NCBI GenBank assembly: GCA_025928655.1
Contig: JAICJC010000016.1
Coordinates: forward strand, 1 to 40,860
DNA length: 40,860 nt
Reading direction: 5' to 3'
Origin: Thermoleophilia bacterium
Lineage (GTDB): Bacteria; Actinomycetota; Thermoleophilia; Gaiellales; JAICJC01
Made by a program: the position numbers and the translations under genes. Under the pieces are notes generated by a model. The model was not told where the DNA came from. It ran no database searches and saw only the letters and a program-made list of their open reading frames with translations. The stretch's first letter is position 1; every line of letters starts with the position of its first letter. Positions 18,010 to 26,820 of this stretch are shown piece by piece.

Positions 18010-19265
18010 GCGATCTGAACGTGGTGAACGCCGCCGAGGTGGCGGTCGTGGCCGACCGTGGCGTGTCCCGGCGCGGTCGCGACCAACGCGAGCTCGATCT
18101 GATCGCCGACGGCGCCGTGGCAATCCGGGGCGGCCGCATCGTGGCGGTCGGCCGCACCCCCGACGTGCTGAAGGAGTGGGGGGAGGACGGCGTCGCGACG
18201 CTCGACGCATCGGGGCAGACCGTGCTGCCGGGGCTGATCGAATGCCATTCGCATCCGCTCTTCTCGGGCAAGCGCCACGCCGAATACCAGCTGCGGCTGG
18301 ACGGGGCGTCGCTGAGCGAGATCGCCGCGGCGGGCGGAGGGATCTGGTCGACCGTAGTCGCCACCCGTGAGGCGGACGACCGGACGCTGATGGCCGCGCT
18401 CGATACGACATACGCGCGAATCCTCGCCGCCGGCGTGACCACGCTCGAGGCGAAGTCCGGCTACGGGCTCACCCCGGCGCACGAGCTGCATCAGCTCGAG
18501 CTGCTGGATCGGAGCCGCGCGATCACGCCGCTCTCCCTGGTCATCTCGTACCTCGGCGCGCACGTCGTGCCGGATGGCGTCGGCGCCGACGCGTACACCA
18601 GCGAGGTGCTCGAGACGCTCCCGGCGGTGATCGACCAGGGCATCGCAGCCTTTCACGACATCACCTGCGAGGCGGGGCTGTTCACACCCGAGCAGGCGGC
18701 GTCGATGTTCGCCGCCTCCCGCGCGCGCGGCATCCGGACGAAGGCCCATGCCGACGCCTGGGCGAGCTCGCATGGCTGGGAGACGGCGGTCGCCGGCGGC
18801 GCCGTTTCGGCCGAGCACCTTACGTACACGCCCGACGACGAGATCCGCGGCGTGGGCGGCACCGACACGATCGCCGTGCTCCTGCCGCAGGCCGAGCTCG
18901 TCTACATGACCGAGCGCCGGGCCAACGCGCGGCTCCTGATCGACCAGCATGTGCCGGTCGCGATCGCGACCGACTACTGCTCGTCGATCCACGCCACCTC
19001 GCTGACCACCACGCTCGGCATGGCCGCGCCGTGGTTTCGGATGACCGCCGCCGAGGTGATCGTCGGCGCGACGCTGAACGCCGCATATGCCCTCCGGCTG
19101 GAAGGTGACCGGGGCTCACTCGAGGTCGGAAAGCGCGGCGATCTGACGGTGCTCGACATCGAGCACCCCAACGAATTGACGCTCGCCGTCGGCCAGAGCG
19201 TGGTCTCCGATGTGGTCATCGGTGGCGAGATCCAGCAGCGAGAACCAGACAGGAGGACGCGATGA
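18006..19265 (+). CDS. Imidazolonepropionase-like amidohydrolase
   Basis: VLPGLIECHSHPLFSGKRHAEYQLRLDGASLSEIAAAGGGIWSTVVATR; LEAKSGYGLT; PVAIATDYCSSI; ATGA overlap with the HpaB-like gene. Confidence 0.85.
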   Translation: MSDLNVVNAAEVAVVADRGVSRRGRDQRELDLIADGAVAIRGGRIVAVGRTPDVLKEWGEDGVATLDASGQTVLPGLIECHSHPLFSGKRHAEYQLRLDGASLSEIAAAGGGIWSTVVATREADDRTLMAALDTTYARILAAGVTTLEAKSGYGLTPAHELHQLELLDRSRAITPLSLVISYLGAHVVPDGVGADAYTSEVLETLPAVIDQGIAAFHDITCEAGLFTPEQAASMFAASRARGIRTKAHADAWASSHGWETAVAGGAVSAEHLTYTPDDEIRGVGGTDTIAVLLPQAELVYMTERRANARLLIDQHVPVAIATDYCSSIHATSLTTTLGMAAPWFRMTAAEVIVGATLNAAYALRLEGDRGSLEVGKRGDLTVLDIEHPNELTLAVGQSVVSDVVIGGEIQQREPDRRTR

Positions 19266-19699
19266 GTCATACCCGGATCAGGAAGTTCAACACCAGGGAC
19301 ACCTACCCCGAGCAGAACCTCGACAACGACCTGTGCCAGGCGGTCGTCGCGGGCAACATGGTGTTCTTGCGTGGCCAAGTCGGCCTCGACATCGACACCA
19401 ACGAGTCGGTCGGGATCGGGAACGTCGCGGCCCAGACCGACAAGGCGATGGCCAACATCGACACGTTGCTCAACGAGGCCGGCGCACGCATGGAGGACGT
19501 CTGCAAGATCGTCGTCTACCTCACCGACGTCCGCTATCGCGACACCGTGTACCAGGTCATGGGGCGCTGGATGAAGGGCGTGTTCCCGTGCTCGACCGGC
19601 GTCGTCATCGACGGTCTGGCGCGGCCGGAATGGGTGGTCGAGATCGACGCGACCGCCGTGATCCCGGCTGACCGCCTTCCGAACGCGACGGGCGGTTGA
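19262..19699 (+). CDS. RidA/YjgF/UK114-family protein
   Basis: NMVFLRGQVGLDIDTNESVGIGNVAAQTDKAMANIDTLLNEAGARMEDVCKIVVYLTDVRYRDTVYQVM; ATGA overlap with upstream gene. Confidence 0.88.
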   Translation: MSHTRIRKFNTRDTYPEQNLDNDLCQAVVAGNMVFLRGQVGLDIDTNESVGIGNVAAQTDKAMANIDTLLNEAGARMEDVCKIVVYLTDVRYRDTVYQVMGRWMKGVFPCSTGVVIDGLARPEWVVEIDATAVIPADRLPNATGG

Positions 19700-19921
19700 G
19701 CCCGCCCGACGAGGGTTGAACCTGCGGTTCGCGTCCGGGCAGCCCCTGGGCCGACGACCGCCGGCATCGTCGTCGTCCGCCCGGGCGTAGGCACCGCGTT
19801 CGGCCTTGCCGCCGGTCATGGCTCTGACTCCGCCGACGGCCCCGCCGCGCGCGCCCCGGAGTCCCCCTCGCGTCGGGCTCGTCCCGGCCGAGGATCGCCG
19901 TTTAGTAGACTGTCGACCGTC

Positions 19922-22879
19922 ATGGATACCTCCCACGCCCCTCGGAGCGCCGGGGGTACGAACATGGCGACGTTCGCAGCTGCAGAGACGGAGCCCCCCG
20001 CGGTCAGCCCCGAGCAGGCAGCCGTGGTCGCCGAGACGGTGTTCGGCGTCACCGGGCCGATCGTCGAGCTCGGCAGCCAGCAGGACCGGAACTTCCGCAT
20101 CGACGCGGCCGACGGCCGCTACGTCCTCAAGATCGCCAACCCGGCCGTGCCGGAGGTGCAGCTCGCCTGCCAGAACGCGGCGATGGAGCACCTCGCGCGC
20201 GGCGGGGTGGCCGTGCCGCGCCCCTGCCCGGCGGGGAGCGGGGCCACGCTCGAGCGGGCGCGGATCGGCGATGCCGACCTCCTCGTGCGGCTGCTCACCT
20301 TCCTCGACGGAACCCCGCTCGCGAGCTTCGGCTACCTGGCCCCGGCCGTCCGGGCACGGCTCGGCGGCCTGTCGGCGACCGCGTGCCGGGCGTTCACCGG
20401 CTTCGACGCCCCGGGGCTCGACCGGCGGCTGGAGTGGGACCTGCGCAACGCCGAGGCCGTCGTGGCGTCCTTCGCGCCGCACGTGGTCGACCCGGCCCGG
20501 CGGGAGCGGCTCCTCAGCGTGACGGCCGCCGCGTGCGAGCACCTGGGACGGGTGGAGGACGATCTGCGCATCGCGCCGATCCACGGCGACGTCACCGGCG
20601 ACAACGTCGTCGGCGAGGTCGGGGCCGACGGGCGGCCCTGGCCGGCGGGACTGATCGACTTCGGCGACATCACCCGCAGCTGGGTCGTGTCCGAGCTCGC
20701 CGTCACCTGTGCCGCCTTCCTGCACCAGATGGGCGGCGATCCGCTCGGCTGGCTGCCGGCCGTCGCCGCGTTCCACGCCGTCGTGCCGCTGGACGAGGCG
20801 GACGTCGCCGCGCTCTGGCCGCTCGTCGTCCTGCGGGGCGCCACCCTGGTCGCCGCCGACGAGCGCCAGCTCGCCCTCGATCCCCAGAACGACTACGTCG
20901 CCGGCAACCTCGAGAACGACCTCGTCATCTTCGAGTCGTCGGTGTCGCTGCCGTGGGCGCTCGCGCAGGCGGCGATCCGCGAGACGCTCGGGCTGGGCGG
21001 GGAGAGGCGGATGGTGCCGCCCTTCGCGCCGGTGGTCGCCGGGTTGAGCGAGGGCCGGATCGAGATCGTCGACCTCTCGTCGACGAGCGAGGCGCTCGAC
21101 GAGGGCCGCTGGCTCGACGCGGGCGCAGAGGACGCGGCCTTCGCGGCGGCCGGCGGGTCGGCCCCGGTGGCGCTCGCCCGGTACGGCGAGCACCGGCTCA
21201 CGCGCGCCGCCGTGCACCGCGCCGACGAGCCGGCGACGTGCGCCCTGCACGCCGAGGTCGGCCTCGCCGCCGGACGCGGTGTCACCGCCCCCGCCGCCGG
21301 CGTGGTGGTGGAGGCATCTTCGGGGCGGCTCGTCGTCCGCTGCGACGACGTGACGGTGCAGCTGGACGGCATCGACCCGGCCGTGACGGCGGGCGAGCGG
21401 GTCGCGACCGGGGCCCCGCTCGGCGCGGTCGCCGCCGGCCCGGCCGGCCGCGGCCGGATCCGCGTCCAGGTCTGCCTGGTGCCCGAGGCCGACCCGCCCG
21501 CGTTCGCGACCCCCTCCGCGGCGGCCGCGTGGGGGCGGATCTGCCCCGACCCGTCGCCGCTGCTCGGCATCGACTGCGCCGCGCCGGCGGTCGACGCCGG
21601 GCGGGTGTTCGCGCGCCGGGACGGGGCCTTCGCGCGCATCCAGGCGCACTACTACGCCGACCCGCCCCAGATCGAGCGCGGGTGGCGCCACCACCTGGTC
21701 GACACGACGGGGCGGGTCTACCTCGACATGGTGAACAACGTGACCGTGGTCGGCCACGCGCACCCGGGGGTGGCGCAGGCGATCGCCCGTCAGTCCCGGC
21801 TCCTGAACACCAACTCGCGCTTCAACTACGCCGCGGTGGCGGACTTCTGCGAGCGGCTGGCGGCCCTCGCGCCCGACGGGCTCGACACCGTGGTGCTCGT
21901 GAACAGCGGCACCGAGGCGAATGACGTCGCCCTGCGCCTCGCCCGGGCGCACACGGGCCGCGAGATCGTCGTCGCGATGCGCGAGGCCTACCACGGCTGG
22001 TCGATGGCGGCGGACGCGATCTCGACGTCCATCGCCGACAACCCGCGTGCGCTCGAGACGCGGCCCGCGTGGGTGCGGCTGGTCGATTCGCCGAACCCCT
22101 ACTCCGGCACCCACCGCGGCCCGGAGAGCGGCCCGAGCTACATCCGCGACGCCCTCGCGGTCATCCACGGCCTCGAGGCGCCGGCCGAGGCGCCGGCGGC
22201 GTTCATCTCCGAGACGGTGCACGGCAACGCCGGGGGCATCCTGCTCCCCGACGGCTACCTCGAGGCGGTGTACGGCGCGATCCGGGCCGCGGGCGGGATC
22301 TGCATCGCCGACGAGATCCAGGTCGGCTACGGCCGGCTGGGCCACCACTTCTGGGGCTTTCGCCAGCAGGGCGTCGAGCCGGACGTGATCACGGTTGCCA
22401 AGGCGATCGGCAACGGCCATCCCCTCGGCGCCGTCATCACCCGCCCCGAGATCGCGGAGTCGTTCGCGGCGGAGGGAAGCTTCTTCTCCTCGACCGGCGG
22501 CAACCCCGTCAGCTGCCGCGTCGGCCTGGCGGTGCTCGACGCGATCGAGTCGGAGGGGCTGCAGGCGAACGCGCGCGACGTCGGCGAGCACCTCCTCGCC
22601 CGGCTGCGTGACCTGGCCGAGCGGCACCCGCTGATCGGGGCCGTCCACGGGATTGGGCTCTATGCGAGCGTCGAGCTCGTCATCTCCCCCGAGACGAGGG
22701 AGCCGGCGACGGAGGTGGCGGATGCCATCTGCGAGCGGATGCGCGAGCTCGGCATCGTCGTGCAGCCGACCGGCGACCACCTGAACATGCTGAAGATCAA
22801 GCCGCCGCTGTGCATCACCCGGGAGAGCACCGACTTCTTCGTCGAACAGCTCGAGCTCGTGCTCCGCACCGGCTGGTGA
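19922..22879 (+). CDS. Multidomain protein: aminoglycoside-phosphotransferase/hydroxylysine-kinase-like domain, M23-like middle domain, class III aminotransferase/phospholyase domain
   Basis: APIHGDVTGDNVV...GLIDFGDITRSW (kinase); GVTAPAAGVVVEASSGRLVVRCDD (M23-like); VNSGTEANDVALRLARAHTGR...CIADEIQVGYGRLG...VITVAKAIGNGHPLGAVI (class III PLP, Lys). Alternative start at 19964. Confidence 0.88.
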   Translation: MDTSHAPRSAGGTNMATFAAAETEPPAVSPEQAAVVAETVFGVTGPIVELGSQQDRNFRIDAADGRYVLKIANPAVPEVQLACQNAAMEHLARGGVAVPRPCPAGSGATLERARIGDADLLVRLLTFLDGTPLASFGYLAPAVRARLGGLSATACRAFTGFDAPGLDRRLEWDLRNAEAVVASFAPHVVDPARRERLLSVTAAACEHLGRVEDDLRIAPIHGDVTGDNVVGEVGADGRPWPAGLIDFGDITRSWVVSELAVTCAAFLHQMGGDPLGWLPAVAAFHAVVPLDEADVAALWPLVVLRGATLVAADERQLALDPQNDYVAGNLENDLVIFESSVSLPWALAQAAIRETLGLGGERRMVPPFAPVVAGLSEGRIEIVDLSSTSEALDEGRWLDAGAEDAAFAAAGGSAPVALARYGEHRLTRAAVHRADEPATCALHAEVGLAAGRGVTAPAAGVVVEASSGRLVVRCDDVTVQLDGIDPAVTAGERVATGAPLGAVAAGPAGRGRIRVQVCLVPEADPPAFATPSAAAAWGRICPDPSPLLGIDCAAPAVDAGRVFARRDGAFARIQAHYYADPPQIERGWRHHLVDTTGRVYLDMVNNVTVVGHAHPGVAQAIARQSRLLNTNSRFNYAAVADFCERLAALAPDGLDTVVLVNSGTEANDVALRLARAHTGREIVVAMREAYHGWSMAADAISTSIADNPRALETRPAWVRLVDSPNPYSGTHRGPESGPSYIRDALAVIHGLEAPAEAPAAFISETVHGNAGGILLPDGYLEAVYGAIRAAGGICIADEIQVGYGRLGHHFWGFRQQGVEPDVITVAKAIGNGHPLGAVITRPEIAESFAAEGSFFSSTGGNPVSCRVGLAVLDAIESEGLQANARDVGEHLLARLRDLAERHPLIGAVHGIGLYASVELVISPETREPATEVADAICERMRELGIVVQPTGDHLNMLKIKPPLCITRESTDFFVEQLELVLRTGW

Positions 22880-23506
22880 TCAGGCCTCCGGGGGGTCGAT
22901 CAGGGCGCGGATCTCCCGAAGCGCGTCACGGACGCGCTCGGCGCCTGAGCCCCCGGCGTACGGCGTGACCAGCAGTTCGTTGAGGCGCACGAGGGCGCGG
23001 GGGTCGCACCGCCCGCGCTCGATCGCCGCGGCCACGTGCTCGACCAGGTCGGCGTTGGGCGCGAAGCCGCGTACGGCGGGGACGCGGGGACCGCGCGTGC
23101 AGACGAGGTCGCGCTCGAGGTCGACGTGCCAGCGCAGGTCCTCCGCGAGCCGGGCGCGGGCCCGCGCCGACCCGAGCGCCTCGATCCGCTCGGTCACCGC
23201 CCGGCTGACCTGATCGCCCCGCGCGGAAGCGACGAACCCGGCGGCGATCAGCTCGTCCGCCCGGGCGTCGCGCCGGTCACGGGCCCAGAAGGCGATCGCG
23301 GACTCGACCGCCACGGCGAGCCCACTGACCCCGATCAGCCCGACGACGAAGGGTTTGGGGTCGTGCACCGGCGCGAGGCGCACGAGCAGCGCGCAGGCGA
23401 CCAGCACGACGAGCGCCGACCGGTGGCGGCGCGCGATCCGCTCCAGCGAGCGCGCGGCCACCAGGTCCGCTCCCGGCCAGGACCTGCGTGCGGGGACGCC
23501 CAACAC
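22880..23506 (-). CDS. Hypothetical protein with two predicted TM helices
   Basis: 208 aa; ALVVLVACALLVRL and FVVGLIGVSGLAVAVESAIAFWA hydrophobic stretches; stop abuts the convergent gene. Confidence 0.6.
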   Translation of the reverse strand: MLGVPARRSWPGADLVAARSLERIARRHRSALVVLVACALLVRLAPVHDPKPFVVGLIGVSGLAVAVESAIAFWARDRRDARADELIAAGFVASARGDQVSRAVTERIEALGSARARARLAEDLRWHVDLERDLVCTRGPRVPAVRGFAPNADLVEHVAAAIERGRCDPRALVRLNELLVTPYAGGSGAERVRDALREIRALIDPPEA

Positions 23507-23567
23507 CGTCGCCCCCGGATGCTGCCAGCGGCGCGCGGGGCCCGCAATGGGCCCGCGAACCCATCTT

Positions 23568-25097
23568 TCAGACCGGCTCGTCGACGATTCGGTCGCCCGT
23601 CAGCGAGACGTCGACCGCCCGCCGGCGCACGTCCGCGCCGAGCACGTATCCGAGCAGCGCGAACGCGAGCACCACCGCCAGCGTGCCCAGCGTGAACACC
23701 TCGAACCGCGCCTGGCTCACCCCCCAGACCGAGGGGAAGTCGTACTCGGCGCCGAACAGATGCTCGAGCGTGTCGGGGAACACCGCGACCCACGAGCCGA
23801 GCAGGGCCCAGGCCGTGCACAGCACACCGGTGATCCACATCCCCGCGTTCCCGCCGGGGACGACGAACGGCCGGTGCACGTCGGGGTAGTCGCGCCGCAG
23901 CTTGATCAGGGTGGGGAAGATCAGCAGGTACGAGATCAGCGTCGTCGAGATGGCCATGTTCAGCACGACGCCGAACACCGCCGCCTCGCTGCCCTGGAGC
24001 AGGTTCACGGCCGCGACCATGAAGATCGTGGACGTGATCCCCGACATGACGTTCACCCGCACCGGCGTCCCGAACCGCTGGCTGAAGACGCCGAACCAGC
24101 CGATGAAGGCGCCGTCGTAGCCGGCCACGGCCTGGATGCGGTCGGAGCCCATCATCCAGACGGCGCCGGACGTGACGAGGGCGAAGATGAAGCCGAGCGC
24201 CATCAGGTCGGTGAGGAAGTCCTGGGCGCCGCCGTACACGCCGAAGGTCTGGTGGACGGCGTCGAGGAAGCCGCTGATCCCCTGGATCTTGGTCCGCGGC
24301 AGCACCGTCACGATGCCGAGGATGGGGATGCCGTAGGCGAGCGCGGTGATCGCGCCGCTCGAGAGGATCGAGCGCGGCACGTCGCGCTGCGGGTTCTCCA
24401 TCTCCTCGGCGGCGCCGTTCTGGAGCTCGAACCCGACGTAGGCGAACACGAGCAGCGGCACGAGGGCGATGAACGTCTGCGAGGTCGGCTTGAAGTCGCC
24501 CGCGCCGTAGCCGTGCAGGCCGTGCTCGATCGCGTAGATGACGACCGTGATCCCGAAGAAGATGAGGACGACAAAGCGCACGATCGCGCCGGCGTTCGGG
24601 ATCCACTTCCCCCGCCGCAGCGAGGCGATCGCGACGAGGATCGAGATCCAGATGAAGACGAGCTTGAACGCGTAGTCGCCGATCGTGCCGCTCCCGATCG
24701 AATGCAGGTTCGCGCTCCACGCGTCGGTCGCGGTGAAGCACAGCGAACCGCCCACCCAGAACGGGTTCGTCACCCAGTAGAGGACCGCGCCGACCCCGGC
24801 GGGCAGCCGGCCCCACGAGAGCTTCATCCACTCGTACGGCCCGCCCTCCTGGGTGAAGCTGCTGCCCAGCTCGACCATCAGCAGGGCGTACGGCGCGAGG
24901 AAGAAGACGATCAGCACGACGATCCAGGTGAAGGTCTGGGCCCCGTAGCCGGAGACCTGCCCCAGGATGTCGAGGCCCACGATCGCGCAGACCGTGAAGA
25001 ACACCATGTCGAAGTACGTGAGGCTCTTGCGGAGCTTGTGCCGCTCCGACAGGGCAAGCTCGGTGGTGTGTTCCGCACGCGGCGGGTGCGATGACAT
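23568..25097 (-). CDS. APC-superfamily amino acid permease
   Basis: LSERHKLRKSLTYFDMVFFTVCAIVGLDILGQVSGYGAQTFTWIVVLIVFFLAPYALLMVELGSSFTQEGGPYEWMKLSWGRLPAG. Confidence 0.9.
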   Translation of the reverse strand: MSSHPPRAEHTTELALSERHKLRKSLTYFDMVFFTVCAIVGLDILGQVSGYGAQTFTWIVVLIVFFLAPYALLMVELGSSFTQEGGPYEWMKLSWGRLPAGVGAVLYWVTNPFWVGGSLCFTATDAWSANLHSIGSGTIGDYAFKLVFIWISILVAIASLRRGKWIPNAGAIVRFVVLIFFGITVVIYAIEHGLHGYGAGDFKPTSQTFIALVPLLVFAYVGFELQNGAAEEMENPQRDVPRSILSSGAITALAYGIPILGIVTVLPRTKIQGISGFLDAVHQTFGVYGGAQDFLTDLMALGFIFALVTSGAVWMMGSDRIQAVAGYDGAFIGWFGVFSQRFGTPVRVNVMSGITSTIFMVAAVNLLQGSEAAVFGVVLNMAISTTLISYLLIFPTLIKLRRDYPDVHRPFVVPGGNAGMWITGVLCTAWALLGSWVAVFPDTLEHLFGAEYDFPSVWGVSQARFEVFTLGTLAVVLAFALLGYVLGADVRRRAVDVSLTGDRIVDEPV

Positions 25098-25238
25098 GCG
25101 CCTTCCCCTCCCGGCGCCGGGCGGCGCCGACTCGATGCCGGAGCGGATTGCAGCAGGCCGTCCGGGGCCTGTGAACCCGCGGGCACGGATTGGGTAAAAA
25201 CACCCATGCGCCGGCCGGGGCATCTCGTGGGCGCCGGC

Positions 25239-25770
25239 TCATCGCAGCGGCGCCACCCCGAGCAGCCGGGCGCTGACCTCGAGCCGGTAGGGGAACGTGC
25301 CGCCGATGCGGCGCGAGATCGAGAAGCGTAGGTCGAGCCCGAGGGTCTGGCCGCGTGCGCGTCGTCCTGGGTGACGCCGAGGATGGAGATCCGCGTGCGC
25401 TGCCAGGCGAGCATCCGCCCGTGCGGGGTGATCCGGAACCGCTGCGCCTCCAGGTGCTGGGCCGAAAGGTCGGTCTCGACGGTCAGGTAGCGGCCGCGGC
25501 GGCCGACCACCACGACCGCGCGGTGGGGGAGGGAGCGGTGGAGCACAGGCTCCCGACGCCGGCGCACTCCCATCCGGAGGTGGCGTAGGTGTAGACGCCC
25601 GGCGCGGGCAGGCCGGTGGCGGGATCGGAGCCCTGTAGCGCCACGTCGCGGGCGACGGCGCGGCTGCGTCCGACCGGCGTCGAGCCGTTCCCGCGCAGCA
25701 CGACGAACACGACCGCGCCGGCCACGGCGGCGATCGCCACCGCCGCGCCGATCAGGATCCGCCGCCGCAC
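25239..25770 (-). pseudogene. Secreted/membrane-anchored hypothetical protein interrupted by two apparent frameshifts
   Basis: N-term MRRRILIGAAVAIAAVAGAVVFVVLRGNG...GVYTYATSGWECAGVGSLC (frame 1), then RAVVVVGRRGRYLTVETDLSAQHLEAQRFRITPHGRMLAWQRTRISILGVTQDDA (frame 2), then RGQTLGLDLRFSISRRIGGTFPYRLEVSARLLGVAPLR* (other frame). Confidence 0.6.
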
Positions 25771-25828
25771 GCCCGGACGCTACCCCCCCCCGGCCACCCT
25801 GCCGGCCTCGTGTACGCTCGGGGCGCGG

Positions 25829-26707
25829 ATGGACACGTCCAACCTGCGCACCCTCGAGCTGACGGAGACCCTGCTCGGCTTCTACGACGGCCGCGTGCCC
25901 GGCCGGGAGCTCGGGCCGGACCCGACCTGGGTCGACGACGGCGCGCTCTCGCTCGGCACCTGCAGCTTCGCCATCGTCGACGGCGGCGAGGCGCTGGTCT
26001 ACGACACCCATGTCTCGGTGTCGCACGCGCGCGCGGTCCGGGCCGAGGTCGAGCGCCGCGGCGCGAGCCGGATCACGGTCGTCCTCAGCCACTGGCATCT
26101 CGACCACATCGCCGGCACCGAGGCGTTCGCGGACTGCGAGGTGATCGCGAACGCCCTCACGGCGGAGCTCATGACGGCGCACCGGGCCGAGATCGAGGAG
26201 GGGCGCCGCGCCGGCCCGCCGGCGATCTCGCCCCTGATCCTGCCGACCCGGACGTTCACGGGCGAGCTGCACCTCGACGTGGGCGGCGTGGGCGTCGACC
26301 TGCTCGAGTTCGACATCCACAGCCGCGACGCGACCGTCCTGCACATCCCGGCGGAGGGCGTCCTGCTCGCCGGCGACACGCTCGAGGACACGGTCACCTA
26401 CGTCTCCGAGCCCGACGGGCTCGGCCGCCACCTGGAGGAGCTCGAGCGCCTGCGCGCCCTCGGCGCGACCCGGATCTACCCGAACCACGGCAGCGTCGAG
26501 GCGATGGCCGGCGGCGGCTACGGCGAGGGCCTGATCCTGGCGACGGAGCGCTACATCGAGGCGCTCCTGCGCCACGCCCGCGACCCCCGCCCCGAGGACG
26601 CCGACATGCGGGCGTTCGTCGCCGACTCGCTGGCGCAGGGCTGGATCGGCTACTTCGCCCCGTACGAGCGCGTGCACGAGAGCAACCTCGAGAGCGTGCG
26701 CGGCTAG
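25829..26707 (+). CDS. Metallo-beta-lactamase-fold hydrolase
   Basis: VVLSHWHLDHIAGTEAF; GVLLAGDTLEDTVTYV; RIYPNHGSVEAM. Confidence 0.88.
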   Translation: MDTSNLRTLELTETLLGFYDGRVPGRELGPDPTWVDDGALSLGTCSFAIVDGGEALVYDTHVSVSHARAVRAEVERRGASRITVVLSHWHLDHIAGTEAFADCEVIANALTAELMTAHRAEIEEGRRAGPPAISPLILPTRTFTGELHLDVGGVGVDLLEFDIHSRDATVLHIPAEGVLLAGDTLEDTVTYVSEPDGLGRHLEELERLRALGATRIYPNHGSVEAMAGGGYGEGLILATERYIEALLRHARDPRPEDADMRAFVADSLAQGWIGYFAPYERVHESNLESVRG

Positions 26708-26719
26708 CGCCGGCGCCAA

Positions 26720-26787
26720 CCGGGGTCAGACCCCACGCAACGCGCGTCACGGAACTGCAACGGCCGCCGTTCGGGGTCTGACCCCGG
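26720..26787. repeat. REP-like pair: CCGGGGTCAGACCCC ... GGGGTCTGACCCCGG
   Basis: Two self-complementary 13-mers (GGGGTCWGACCCC) in a perfect 15-bp inverted arrangement, 38 bp apart, intergenic. Confidence 0.75.
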
Positions 26788-26820
26788 TGGTCGGCGCGCG
26801 GTCCAGTAGGTTCCGCGACG

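Noticed and set aside
18974-22780. 1268-aa antisense ORF on the minus strand
   Set aside because: Overlaps well-supported amidohydrolase, RidA and aminotransferase genes on the + strand; low-complexity Arg/Val/Asp/His-rich composition typical of a GC-driven shadow ORF.
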